This document shows positions 14,425 to 21,287 of a stretch of 21,543 bases of DNA, piece after piece. The position numbers and the translations under genes are program-made. The notes beneath the pieces are model-generated. The model ran no database searches, was not told the origin of the DNA, and was given only the letters and a program-made list of their open reading frames with translations. Origin of the DNA: Chloroflexota bacterium (GTDB lineage Bacteria; Chloroflexota; Dehalococcoidia; Lucifugimonadales; UBA1127); NCBI GenBank assembly GCA_028873745.1, contig JAPPNT010000192.1:1-21543 (forward strand). The letters are read 5' to 3'. Each line of letters opens with the position of its first letter. Position 1 is the first letter of the stretch.

Positions 14425-16026
14425 TCAGACGCCGCCCAGGACCATCTCGCGCAGGAAGCGCCCGGCCCAGGCGTAGATGTTGTTCCGCCGAACGGTGCTC
14501 CGCATCCTCCGCATCCGGTCCCGCTGCTGGTGCTCGGGCATCTGCAGCGCCTGGTGCAGCCGTTGGGCAATGTCGCGAATGTCGTAAGGGTTGATGAGCA
14601 GCGCCTCCGGCAGCTCCCGCGCCGCGCCCGTGAACCGGCTCAGCACCAGCACGCCGCCCTCGTCGAAGCGGCTCGCGACGTACTCCTTCGCAACCAGATT
14701 CATCCCGTCATGCAGCGAGCTCACGACGCATACGTCGGCCAACCGGAAGAGCGCCATCAGGTCCGGCCGGTCCACCGGATTGCGCGACAGCTCAATGGGC
14801 TGCCAGTCCGCTGTTCGGTGCCGGTCGTTGATCTCCTGTGCCAGCTTCTCCACCTCGTCGTTCAGCGCCTGGTAGTGGGCAATCTGGATGCGGCTCATCT
14901 CGCCCACCTGCAGGAAGACCAGCTTGCCCTTGTACTCGGGGTGTTCCTGCAGCAGCACGTCGACGGCCATCAGCCGCTCCGGGATCCCCTTGGTGTAGTC
15001 GAAGCGGTCCAGACCCAGCAGCACGTGCTCGAAGCGGTCCAGTTTGAAGCGGTTGCGGAACTCGTCCATCCACTGCGCGGTCTCTGACGACTGCGCGGTC
15101 GCCTCTTCCTCGTCGAAGTCCACGCTGATCGGGATGTCGACGACGCGCGTCGTGTGGCCGCTGCGGATGATCTCCCGCCGCTCGCGGTCGTGGCGGGCCT
15201 CAAGCGTCTGCTCCACCGTCGCGAGGAAGTTGGCGCCGTGGTAGCGGATGTGGAAGCCGATGATGTCCGCCGAGAGCAGCCCCTCGAGCAGCTCCGCCCC
15301 AAAGGGGCACGTCCGGAAGATCTCCGGGTTCGGCCACGGGATGTGCCAGAAGATGCCCGTGGTCAGGTCCGGCCGGGCCTCCCGCAGGTACTTCGGGACC
15401 AGGCACAGGTGGTAGTCCTGCACCCAGACGTAGGCCGGGCCGTCGCCCACCTCCTCCAGCACGGCCTCCGCGAAGCGGCGGTTCACCTTCTGGTACTGCT
15501 GCCAGTCGCGAATGGTGAACCGCGGCCGCAGGAAGACGACGTGGCAAAGGGGCCACAACCCCTGGTTGGAGATGCCCTCGTAGTAGCCGGCGACCTCGTT
15601 GGGATGCAGCCACACCCGCTTCAGGGTGTACGAAGGGTGATCGGGCGGCACCGCCACGCGCCCCCACGCGTCCGCTGCGAGCCGGTCCGCCTCCCCCGTC
15701 CCCTGTGCGACCCACAGCCCGCCCTCGACGGCGCGCAGCACAGGGTCGAGGCCGGAGACAAGGCCGCCGGCGGGCCGTCGCCAGCTCAGGCCGTCGGGCT
15801 TGGCGCGGTCGGGCAGGTGCACGTACGGCTCGCGATTGGACACGACGACAAGTGGGGCGTCGGCAAACAGCTCTCCAGCGAGTGAACGGAGCCGCTCCTG
15901 GGACCATTGGCCGGGCTCAGGCGCCGGCTCCACAAAGGACGGATAAATCGTGCCGGGGTCGACCACTGTGCGCCTCCGTCCATTCGGTCGCGGTTCGGCT
16001 GCTATCTGCCGGGCAAGTGGCTTCAT
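14425..16026 (-). CDS. otsA: Trehalose-6-phosphate synthase (GT20)
   Basis: The product is 533 aa from ATG 16026. It transfers glucose from a nucleotide sugar to glucose 6-phosphate. Landmarks are R-P-A-G-G-L-V-S-G-L at 84-93, W-V-Q-D204-Y-H-L, F-W-H228-I-P-W-P, the phosphate-binding R341 and K346 in L-D-R-F-D-Y-T-K-G-I-P-E-R, and D440-G-M-N-L-V-A-K-E for the nucleotide sugar. The catalytic core begins only at P-L-V-V-V-S-N-R-E-P (58-67), so there is an N-terminal extension of about 57 residues with basic and Pro-rich stretches that seems unique to this protein. A GTG at 16095 would add 23 more residues but overlaps a -10-like TATAGT, so ATG 16026 is preferred despite a poor Shine-Dalgarno. 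Confidence 0.93.
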   Translation of the reverse strand: MKPLARQIAAEPRPNGRRRTVVDPGTIYPSFVEPAPEPGQWSQERLRSLAGELFADAPLVVVSNREPYVHLPDRAKPDGLSWRRPAGGLVSGLDPVLRAVEGGLWVAQGTGEADRLAADAWGRVAVPPDHPSYTLKRVWLHPNEVAGYYEGISNQGLWPLCHVVFLRPRFTIRDWQQYQKVNRRFAEAVLEEVGDGPAYVWVQDYHLCLVPKYLREARPDLTTGIFWHIPWPNPEIFRTCPFGAELLEGLLSADIIGFHIRYHGANFLATVEQTLEARHDRERREIIRSGHTTRVVDIPISVDFDEEEATAQSSETAQWMDEFRNRFKLDRFEHVLLGLDRFDYTKGIPERLMAVDVLLQEHPEYKGKLVFLQVGEMSRIQIAHYQALNDEVEKLAQEINDRHRTADWQPIELSRNPVDRPDLMALFRLADVCVVSSLHDGMNLVAKEYVASRFDEGGVLVLSRFTGAARELPEALLINPYDIRDIAQRLHQALQMPEHQQRDRMRRMRSTVRRNNIYAWAGRFLREMVLGGV

Positions 16027-16093
16027 TGTGCGAGGGTAGCCGCCAAAGGTCAAACCCGCGGGCTTGGCGTTGCTCGAAGGGCTGGCAAGCGTC

Positions 16094-16099
16094 ACTATA
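16094..16099 (-). promoter_or_regulatory. Possible -10 element for otsA-otsB
   Basis: The minus strand reads TATAGT (5/6). It lies 68 nt before ATG 16026 and divergently from the ribosomal operon promoter. No clear -35 box. Confidence 0.3.
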
Positions 16100-16140
16100 G
16101 CGCAGCCCCGCGCGTCGGCTGCCGTGGCCTGCGCCGAAGG

Positions 16141-16169
16141 TTGACAGCCCCTATCCCGCTCCCTACAAT
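16141..16169 (+). promoter_or_regulatory. Strong promoter of the str-S10 ribosomal protein operon
   Basis: A perfect -35 TTGACA (16141-16146), an ideal 17-nt spacer and the -10 TACAAT (16164-16169, 5/6) lie 53 nt before rpsL. The start should be near 16176, giving a leader of about 46 nt. This is the best promoter in the window, as expected for ribosomal genes. Confidence 0.9.
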
Positions 16170-16221
16170 GTGAACTTGCGCTTCATTAGCGGCGGATATT
16201 TTGTGGACTTGGAGCATTGCA

Positions 16222-16641
16222 GTGCCCACCATCAATCAGCTGATCAAAAAGGGCCGGGTGAAGAACCGGACGAAGAGCCGGGCCCCTGCTATGCACTGGC
16301 GCCAGAACGCGCTGAAGAACCGCGTCGTCTGGGACGACGTCGGCTCCCCCCAGCGACGGGGCGTCTGCGTGCAGGTCCGCACGGTCACGCCGAAGAAGCC
16401 GAACTCCGCGCTTCGCAAGGTCGCGAGGGTGCGGCTCACCAACGGCTTTGAGGTGACCGCGTACATCCCGGGCGAGGGACACAACCTGCAGGAGCACTCA
16501 GTCGTGCTGGTGCGAGGCGGCCGTGTCCGCGACCTGCCGGGTGTGCGCTACCACATCGTTCGCGGCGTGTTGGACACCGGCGGTGTCAACGGCCGCAGGC
16601 AGGGTCGAAGCAAGTACGGCGCGCGAGCTCCGCGCGGGTAG
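16222..16641 (+). CDS. rpsL: Small ribosomal subunit protein S12
   Basis: The product is 139 aa. It sits at the decoding centre of the 30S subunit. P-T-I-N-Q-L starts the protein, T-P-K-K-P-N-S-A-L-R-K at 56-66 and G-H-N-L-Q-E-H-S-V-V-L at 86-96 are invariant S12 segments. The start is GTG 16222, with GGAG 7 nt upstream; an in-frame TTG at 16201 is rejected because S12 conventionally begins at this M-P-T-I-N-Q. Two oddities stand out. There are about 16 extra residues between A-P-A (21-23) and S-P-Q-R-R-G-V-C (42-49). The conserved Lys of R-V-K-D-L-P-G (Lys88 in E. coli, Met counted) is Arg103 here. It is the first gene of the operon. Confidence 0.97.
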   Translation: MPTINQLIKKGRVKNRTKSRAPAMHWRQNALKNRVVWDDVGSPQRRGVCVQVRTVTPKKPNSALRKVARVRLTNGFEVTAYIPGEGHNLQEHSVVLVRGGRVRDLPGVRYHIVRGVLDTGGVNGRRQGRSKYGARAPRG

Positions 16642-16677
16642 AATCAATACGAAGGTCACGGGAGACGGACGCAAGAT

Positions 16678-17145
16678 ATGCGAAGGCGCAAGGCAGAACA
16701 GCGAGTGGTCCCACCGGACCCCCAATACGACAACGTTGAGCTGGCGCGGTTCATCAACCGCATCATGCTCCGCGGCAAGAAGACGGTCGCCCAGCGAATT
16801 GTCTACTCCGCCATGGAAATCGTGGAGCAGCAGGCGCACCGGCCGCCCCTGGAGGTCTTCCAGGACGCGCTGCGCAATGCCACTCCATTATTGCAGGTAA
16901 AGGCCCGCCGGGTCGGGGGCGCCACCTACCAGATACCCATTGAAGTGCCCGCCCGCCGCGGCAGCGCCCTTGCGATGCGCTGGATCATCAACAGCGCCCG
17001 CGCCCGAAAGGGCCGCCCCATGCACCAGAAGCTGGCGCAGGAGTTCCTGGACGCCTCCAGGGGCGACGGCGCCGCGGTAAAGCGGCGGGAGGACCTCCAC
17101 CGCATGGCGGAGGCCAACCGTGCCTTCGTCCACTACAGGTGGTGA
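16678..17145 (+). CDS. rpsG: Small ribosomal subunit protein S7
   Basis: The product is 155 aa, the standard length. S7 binds the 3' major domain of 16S rRNA, initiates assembly of the 30S head and contacts tRNA at the E site. M-R-R-R-K-A-E, P-D-P-x-Y at 13-17, F-I-N-R-I-M-L-R-G-K-K at 25-35, V-K-A-R-R-V-G-G-A-T-Y-Q-I-P at 74-87 and the C-terminal R-E-D-L-H-R-M-A-E-A-N-R-A-F are typical. The ATG lies 36 nt after rpsL; the ribosome-binding site is GGGAG, about 12 nt upstream and rather distant. In E. coli S7 represses its own operon from this gap; no equivalent structure is obvious here. Confidence 0.97.
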   Translation: MRRRKAEQRVVPPDPQYDNVELARFINRIMLRGKKTVAQRIVYSAMEIVEQQAHRPPLEVFQDALRNATPLLQVKARRVGGATYQIPIEVPARRGSALAMRWIINSARARKGRPMHQKLAQEFLDASRGDGAAVKRREDLHRMAEANRAFVHYRW

Positions 17146-17172
17146 TGGTGGCCTGACCCCTCTGGATTGAAT

Positions 17173-17198
17173 CGGCGCCTCCGAGCGCCGGAAAGGGA
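17173..17198 (+). promoter_or_regulatory. Hairpin and ribosome-binding site that set the fusA start
   Basis: CGGCGC (17173-17178) and GCGCCG (17185-17190) form a perfect 6-bp GC stem with loop CTCCGA. It is followed at once by GGAAAGGGA, the Shine-Dalgarno, 4 nt before TTG 17203. A stable hairpin here argues that fusA starts at 17203 rather than at the in-frame TTG 17167 and might modulate its translation. Confidence 0.45.
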
Positions 17199-17202
17199 TC
17201 CC

Positions 17203-19251
17203 TTGGATCGAATACGCAACATAGGGTTCATTGCGCACATCGACGCCGGCAAGACGACGGTGACTGAGCGCGTGCTCTTCTTCGCGGGCCGCACCCACCG
17301 TCTCGGCAACGTCGACGATGGCAATACCGTCATGGACTGGATGCCCCAGGAGCGCGAGCGCGGCATCACGATCACCGCCGCCGCGACGGCGTGCGAGTGG
17401 AACGGCTACGACGTCAACATCATCGACACGCCCGGCCACGTGGACTTCACCGCCGAGGTCGAGCGCAGCCTGCGCGTCCTCGACGGCGGCGTCGTCATCT
17501 TCGACGCCGTTGCCGGCGTGCAGCCCCAGTCGGAGACGGTCTGGCGGCAGGCCACCAAGTACGGCGTCCCCCGCATCTGCTTCGTGAACAAGATGGACCG
17601 CCCCGGCGCCGACTTCGCCCGCGTGGTCGACATGATCCGCGACCGCCTGTCGGCGCGGCCCGTGCCGGTCCAGTTGCCCATTGGCGCGGAAAACACCTTC
17701 ACCGGCATGGTGGACCTGGTTCGCCAGAAGGCCTTGGTCTACGGCGACCAGGCCGGCGCGCCCGTGGAAGCTCCCATCCCAGCGGAGCTCGCTGAAGAGG
17801 CCGCCAAGTACCGCGACCTGCTGCTCGAGCGCGTCGCGGAAACCGATGATGCGCTCTTGGAGAAGTATCTCGAGGGAGAGGAGTTTTCCGAGGAGGAGCT
17901 GGTCGCCGCTCTGAGGCGGGCAACGCTCTCCAACACCCTCGTCCCCGTCCTGTGCGGCACCGCGCTCCGGAACCGGGGCATCCACCCGCTACTGGATGCC
18001 GTCATCGACTACCTCCCGTCGCCGTTGGACATTCCATCGGTCGAGGGCATCAACCCGCGCACCGAGGAGACCATCGTCCGGGCGGCGGATCCGCAGGAGT
18101 CGCTGGCCGCCTTGGCATTCAAGGTCGCCGCCGACCCCTACATCGGCCGGTTGGTCTTCGTGCGCGTCTACTCCGGCCAGCTCAAGGCCGGTTCCTACGT
18201 CTACAACGCGTCCAAGGAGACGGACGAGCGCATCGCGCGGCTCGTGCTGATGCACGCCAACCACCGCGAGGATGTGCCCGCGCTCAACGCCGGGCAGATC
18301 GGCGCCGTGGTGGGCCTGAAGAACACCTTCACCGGCGAGACCATCTGCGACGGCTCCGCGCCCGTGGTGCTGGAGCCGCCCAGCTTCCCGGACCCCGTCA
18401 TCTCCGTGTCCGTCGAGCCGCGCACGCAGGCCGACCAGGAGCGGCTGGAAGAGTCCCTCCGCAAGCTGGCTGACGAGGACCCGACCTTCGTTGTGCGCTA
18501 CGACAAAGAGAGCGGCCAGACCATCATCTCCGGCATGGGCGAGCTGCATCTCGACGTGCTGGTCGACCGGCTCCGCCGCGAGTTCAACGTGCAGGCGCAG
18601 GTGGGCCGGCCGAGGGTGTCCTACCGCGAGGCCATCAGGGAGCCCGTCCGCGTCGAGGGCCGGTTCGTGCGCCAGACGGGTGGCCACGGCCAGTTCGGCC
18701 ACGTATGGCTGGAGCTGGAGCCGATGGACCGCGGCGGCGGCTTTGTGTTCGAGGACAGGATTGTCGGTGGCGTCGTGCCCAGGGAGTATATCAACCCCGT
18801 GCGTGCAGGCGTGCAGGAGGCACTGGACAGCGGCTCCATAGCGGGCTATCCTGTTGTGGATATCAAGGTCTCCCTGGTAGACGGCAGTTATCACCCCGTC
18901 GATTCCTCTGAGATCGCCTTTAAGATCGCTGGTTCTATGGCCGTGAAGGAGGGCCTCCGCAAGGCGAAGCCCGTCCTCATGGAGCCATATATTCAGACGG
19001 AAGTCGTCACCCCTGGTGAGTTCCTGGGCGAGGTCCTTGGCGACCTGTCCGGGAAGCGGGCGCGGGTGCAGAACATCGAGGGCATCGGGGACGTCCAGAC
19101 CATTCGTGCGCTGGTCCCCCTGGCGGAGATGTTCGGCTACGCAACCACCGTCCGTTCCCTCACGCAGGGGAGAGCGAGTCATTCCATGGAGTTCCACCAC
19201 TATGAAGAGGTGCCAGACTCCGTGGCGCAGCAGATGTTGGTCCGCGTGTAG
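17203..19251 (+). CDS. fusA: Elongation factor G
   Basis: The product is 682 aa from TTG 17203 (694 aa from TTG 17167). EF-G is the GTPase that drives tRNA-mRNA translocation and, with RRF, ribosome recycling. GTP-binding motifs are A-H-I-D-A-G-K-T at 11-18 (G1), R-G-I-T-I at 53-57 (G2), D-T-P-G-H at 75-79 (G3) and N-K-M-D at 129-132 (G4). Domain II, domain III with G-M-G-E-L-H-L-D, domain IV with H-G-Q-F-G-H-V and S-Y-H-P-V-D-S-S, and the domain V end all follow in order. The first start is supported by GGAAAGGGA 4 nt upstream; the earlier one has no Shine-Dalgarno and would include a hairpin. No tuf gene follows. Confidence 0.96.
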   Translation: MDRIRNIGFIAHIDAGKTTVTERVLFFAGRTHRLGNVDDGNTVMDWMPQERERGITITAAATACEWNGYDVNIIDTPGHVDFTAEVERSLRVLDGGVVIFDAVAGVQPQSETVWRQATKYGVPRICFVNKMDRPGADFARVVDMIRDRLSARPVPVQLPIGAENTFTGMVDLVRQKALVYGDQAGAPVEAPIPAELAEEAAKYRDLLLERVAETDDALLEKYLEGEEFSEEELVAALRRATLSNTLVPVLCGTALRNRGIHPLLDAVIDYLPSPLDIPSVEGINPRTEETIVRAADPQESLAALAFKVAADPYIGRLVFVRVYSGQLKAGSYVYNASKETDERIARLVLMHANHREDVPALNAGQIGAVVGLKNTFTGETICDGSAPVVLEPPSFPDPVISVSVEPRTQADQERLEESLRKLADEDPTFVVRYDKESGQTIISGMGELHLDVLVDRLRREFNVQAQVGRPRVSYREAIREPVRVEGRFVRQTGGHGQFGHVWLELEPMDRGGGFVFEDRIVGGVVPREYINPVRAGVQEALDSGSIAGYPVVDIKVSLVDGSYHPVDSSEIAFKIAGSMAVKEGLRKAKPVLMEPYIQTEVVTPGEFLGEVLGDLSGKRARVQNIEGIGDVQTIRALVPLAEMFGYATTVRSLTQGRASHSMEFHHYEEVPDSVAQQMLVRV

Positions 19252-19274
19252 AGAAGAGCAAGGCAGGTTTTGTC

Positions 19275-19583
19275 ATGCCCGGCCAGAAGATACGCATAAT
19301 TCTGAAGGCGTTTGACCATAGGGCGCTCGACCTGTCCGCGCAGCAGATCGTCGAGACTGCGGAGCGGACAGGCGCCGTCGTGGCCGGGCCTGTGCCGCTG
19401 CCGACGCACAAGCAGCGCTTCTGCGTCATCAGGTCGCCGCACATCGACAAGGACTCGCGAGAGCATTTCGAGCTTCGTACGCATAAGCGGCTGGTGGACA
19501 TACTCGAGTCCACAGGCCGTACGCTGGAGGCGCTCTCCCGGCTGAACGTCGCGGCCGGCGTCGATATCACTATTAAGACATAG
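19275..19583 (+). CDS. rpsJ: Small ribosomal subunit protein S10
   Basis: The product is 102 aa, full length. S10 is a 30S head protein and, as NusE, a partner of NusB/NusG in antitermination. I-R-I-I-L-K-A-F-D-H at 6-15, P-L-P-T-H-K-Q-R-F-C-V-I-R-S-P-H at 41-56 with the long loop, F-E-L-R-T-H-K-R-L-V-D at 64-74 and the C-terminal V-D-I-T-I-K are diagnostic. It starts 23 nt after fusA, where tuf would stand in many genomes, so the str and S10 gene sets are joined. The upstream Shine-Dalgarno is weak (AAGGCAGG, 8 nt away). A terminator-like hairpin follows within 20 nt of the stop. Confidence 0.97.
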   Translation: MPGQKIRIILKAFDHRALDLSAQQIVETAERTGAVVAGPVPLPTHKQRFCVIRSPHIDKDSREHFELRTHKRLVDILESTGRTLEALSRLNVAAGVDITIKT

Positions 19584-19600
19584 CTTTCGGGTGAATCCCG

Positions 19601-19635
19601 GAAAACGGAGCCAATCGCTGGCTCCGTTTTCTACT
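19601..19635 (+). terminator. Terminator- or attenuator-like hairpin inside the ribosomal operon
   Basis: GAAAACGGAGCCA (19601-19613) and TGGCTCCGTTTTC (19619-19631) form a perfect 13-bp stem with loop ATCGC. Read as an intrinsic terminator it is an 8-bp GC-rich stem followed by TTTTCT, with the matching A-tract in front. It sits between rpsJ and rplC, 21 nt before the rplC ATG. A second hairpin, TTTCGGG/CCCGGAAA with one bulge (19585-19604), overlaps its 5' arm and could exclude its base. Confidence 0.7.
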
Positions 19636-19652
19636 GAGAGGCATGGAAAGGC

Positions 19653-20282
19653 ATGGCGGTAGACGGAGTCCTGGGCAAGAAGATCGGCATGACCCAGATC
19701 TTCCGTGAAGACGGAAGGTTGGTGGGCGTGACTGCCGTGCAGGCCGGCCCATGCACCATCACCCAGATCCGCTTGCCGGAGAAGGACAAATACACGGCCG
19801 TGCAGCTCGGCTTCCACGAGGTCAGGAACCTGCGCAGTCCTGAGAAGGGGCACCTGCGCAAGATCGGCCGCCTCTACCGCCACCTGCGGGAGGTCCCCGC
19901 CGGCGACTTGACGGGCGTGGAGGTGGGTGACCCGGTGGGCGCGGAGATCTTCTCCGAGGGCGAGTACATCGACGCCATCGGGACGTCGAAGGGCCGCGGC
20001 TTCACCGGCGGCATCAAGCGCCACAACTTCAGCGGCGGTCCCAAGACCCACGGTCAGTCGGACCGCCACCGCGCGCCGGGATCCATCGGCTCGGGTACCT
20101 ACCCCGGGCGCATCTGGAAGGGCACCCGTATGGCCGGCCACTACGGCGCCGAGCGCGTGACGGTGCGCAACCTCGAGGTGGTGCGGGTCGACGCGTCCCG
20201 CAACCTGGTGTTCGTAAAGGGCGCCATTCCGGGCCCGTCGAATGGTCTCGTAATTCTCAGGCGAACGAACAAGGCTGGATAG
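19653..20282 (+). CDS. rplC: Large ribosomal subunit protein L3
   Basis: The product is 209 aa, full length. L3 binds near the 3' end of 23S rRNA, starts 50S assembly and reaches the peptidyl transferase centre with a long loop. G-K-K-I-G-M-T-Q-I-F at 8-17, G-T-S-K-G-R-G-F-T-G-G-I-K-R-H at 110-124 and W-K-G-T-R-M-A-G-H-Y-G at 152-162 are conserved. Where E. coli L3 has the methylated Gln150, the local sequence differs (S-G-T-Y-P-G), so PrmB-type methylation is not expected. ATG 19653 has GGAAAGG just upstream. It lies immediately after the internal hairpin and 5 nt before rplD. Confidence 0.97.
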   Translation: MAVDGVLGKKIGMTQIFREDGRLVGVTAVQAGPCTITQIRLPEKDKYTAVQLGFHEVRNLRSPEKGHLRKIGRLYRHLREVPAGDLTGVEVGDPVGAEIFSEGEYIDAIGTSKGRGFTGGIKRHNFSGGPKTHGQSDRHRAPGSIGSGTYPGRIWKGTRMAGHYGAERVTVRNLEVVRVDASRNLVFVKGAIPGPSNGLVILRRTNKAG

Positions 20283-20287
20283 CAGGC

Positions 20288-20995
20288 ATGGAACTACCGC
20301 TCAAGAACATACAGGGAGCGACGGTGGGCAGCATCGAAGTGAGCGATGTTGTCTTCGACACGCCCCTCAACACGGCCGTCATCCACCAGGTGATGGTGGC
20401 GCAGCTGGCCAACAAGCGCGCGGGCACCCACAGCACCAAGACCCGCGCCGAGGTCAGCGGCGGCGGGCGAAAGCCCTGGCGGCAGAAGGGCACGGGCCGC
20501 GCCCGGCACGGCAGCACCCGGTCGCCCCAGTGGCGTACGGGCGGCGTCACCTTCGGACCTAAGCCGCGCGATTATTCCCAGCGGACGCCCAAGAAGATGC
20601 GGCGCCTCGCCATCCGCTCGCTGCTGTCGCAGAAGGTGCGCGACGGCGAGGTCACCGTCATCGAGGAGTTCCGGCTGCCTGAGCCCAAGACTCGCGAGGT
20701 GCTGCGCGTCCTGGAGGGCCTGGAGATCTCGGCCAAGTGCCTGGTGGTCAACGAGGCCGTCTCCCAGAAGGAGCTGTGGCAGGCCTGCCACAACCTGAAG
20801 CGAGTGAAGTCCGTTCCCGCCTCGACGCTCAATACGGTGGACCTGTTGAACTACACCCACCTCGTGCTGAGCGTCGCGGCCGTTCGGCGTATCGAGGAGC
20901 TCTGGGCGCAGGACCGACCCCGCCGCGGCGTCGTGGCGGCTGCGGAGCAGGCGGACGAAGACGAAGCCGAGGCCGGTGAGGAGCAGTCGTCATGA
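20288..20995 (+). CDS. rplD: Large ribosomal subunit protein L4
   Basis: The product is 235 aa, slightly long. L4 lines the peptide exit tunnel and in some bacteria also represses the S10 operon. The extended loop carries G-T-H-S-T-K-T-R-A-E-V-S-G-G-G-R-K-P-W-R (46-65) followed by Q-K-G-T-G-R-A-R-H-G-S-T-R-S-P. L-S-Q-K-V and V-L-R-V-L-E follow in the globular domain. The last 25 or so residues are an acidic Ala/Glu tail (A-D-E-D-E-A-E-A-G-E-E) beyond the usual L4 end. The start lies 5 nt after the rplC stop with a weak ribosome-binding site, and its TGA overlaps the rplW ATG, so translation is coupled on both sides. Confidence 0.97.
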   Translation: MELPLKNIQGATVGSIEVSDVVFDTPLNTAVIHQVMVAQLANKRAGTHSTKTRAEVSGGGRKPWRQKGTGRARHGSTRSPQWRTGGVTFGPKPRDYSQRTPKKMRRLAIRSLLSQKVRDGEVTVIEEFRLPEPKTREVLRVLEGLEISAKCLVVNEAVSQKELWQACHNLKRVKSVPASTLNTVDLLNYTHLVLSVAAVRRIEELWAQDRPRRGVVAAAEQADEDEAEAGEEQSS

Positions 20996-21285
20996 CGATG
21001 GCGCAGTTGACGGGCGTGCTCATCGGGCCGGTGGTGACGGAGAAGAGCACCCGCCTGCAAGACGAGAACAAGTACACCTTCCGCGTGGCGCTCCACGCCA
21101 ACAAGACCATCGTCAAGCAGGCGGTGGAGACCCTCTTCGATGTGAAGGTTGAAAAGGTGACCGTGGTCCGGCTGCCGGGCAAGAGGAAGCGGTTTGGCCC
21201 GCGCATGTCCAAGGGCCCGGACAAGAAGAAGGCCATCGTGACGTTGCGGCAGGGCGACCGCATTACGGTATTTGAGGGCGTGTAG
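20992..21285 (+). CDS. rplW: Large ribosomal subunit protein L23
   Basis: The product is 97 aa, full length. L23 sits at the tunnel exit and docks trigger factor and SRP. V-L-I-G-P-V-V-T-E-K-S at 9-19, Y-T-F-R-V-A at 28-33, A-N-K-T-I-V-K-Q-A-V-E at 36-46 and the loop G-K-R-K-R-F-G-P-R at 63-71 are typical. ATG 20992 overlaps the rplD stop in an ATGA, with GAGGAG 8 nt upstream; an ATG two codons later is an alternative. It is followed 2 nt later by rplB. Confidence 0.96.
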   Translation: MTMAQLTGVLIGPVVTEKSTRLQDENKYTFRVALHANKTIVKQAVETLFDVKVEKVTVVRLPGKRKRFGPRMSKGPDKKKAIVTLRQGDRITVFEGV

Positions 21286-21287
21286 GT

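Noticed and set aside
16027..16095. GTG 16095 as the otsA start
   Set aside because: It overlaps a -10-like TATAGT and gives an atypical extra 23 residues; kept as an alternative only.
17989..19200. Long open frame (403 codons) antisense to fusA
   Set aside because: It mirrors the codon bias of EF-G and has no recognisable domains.
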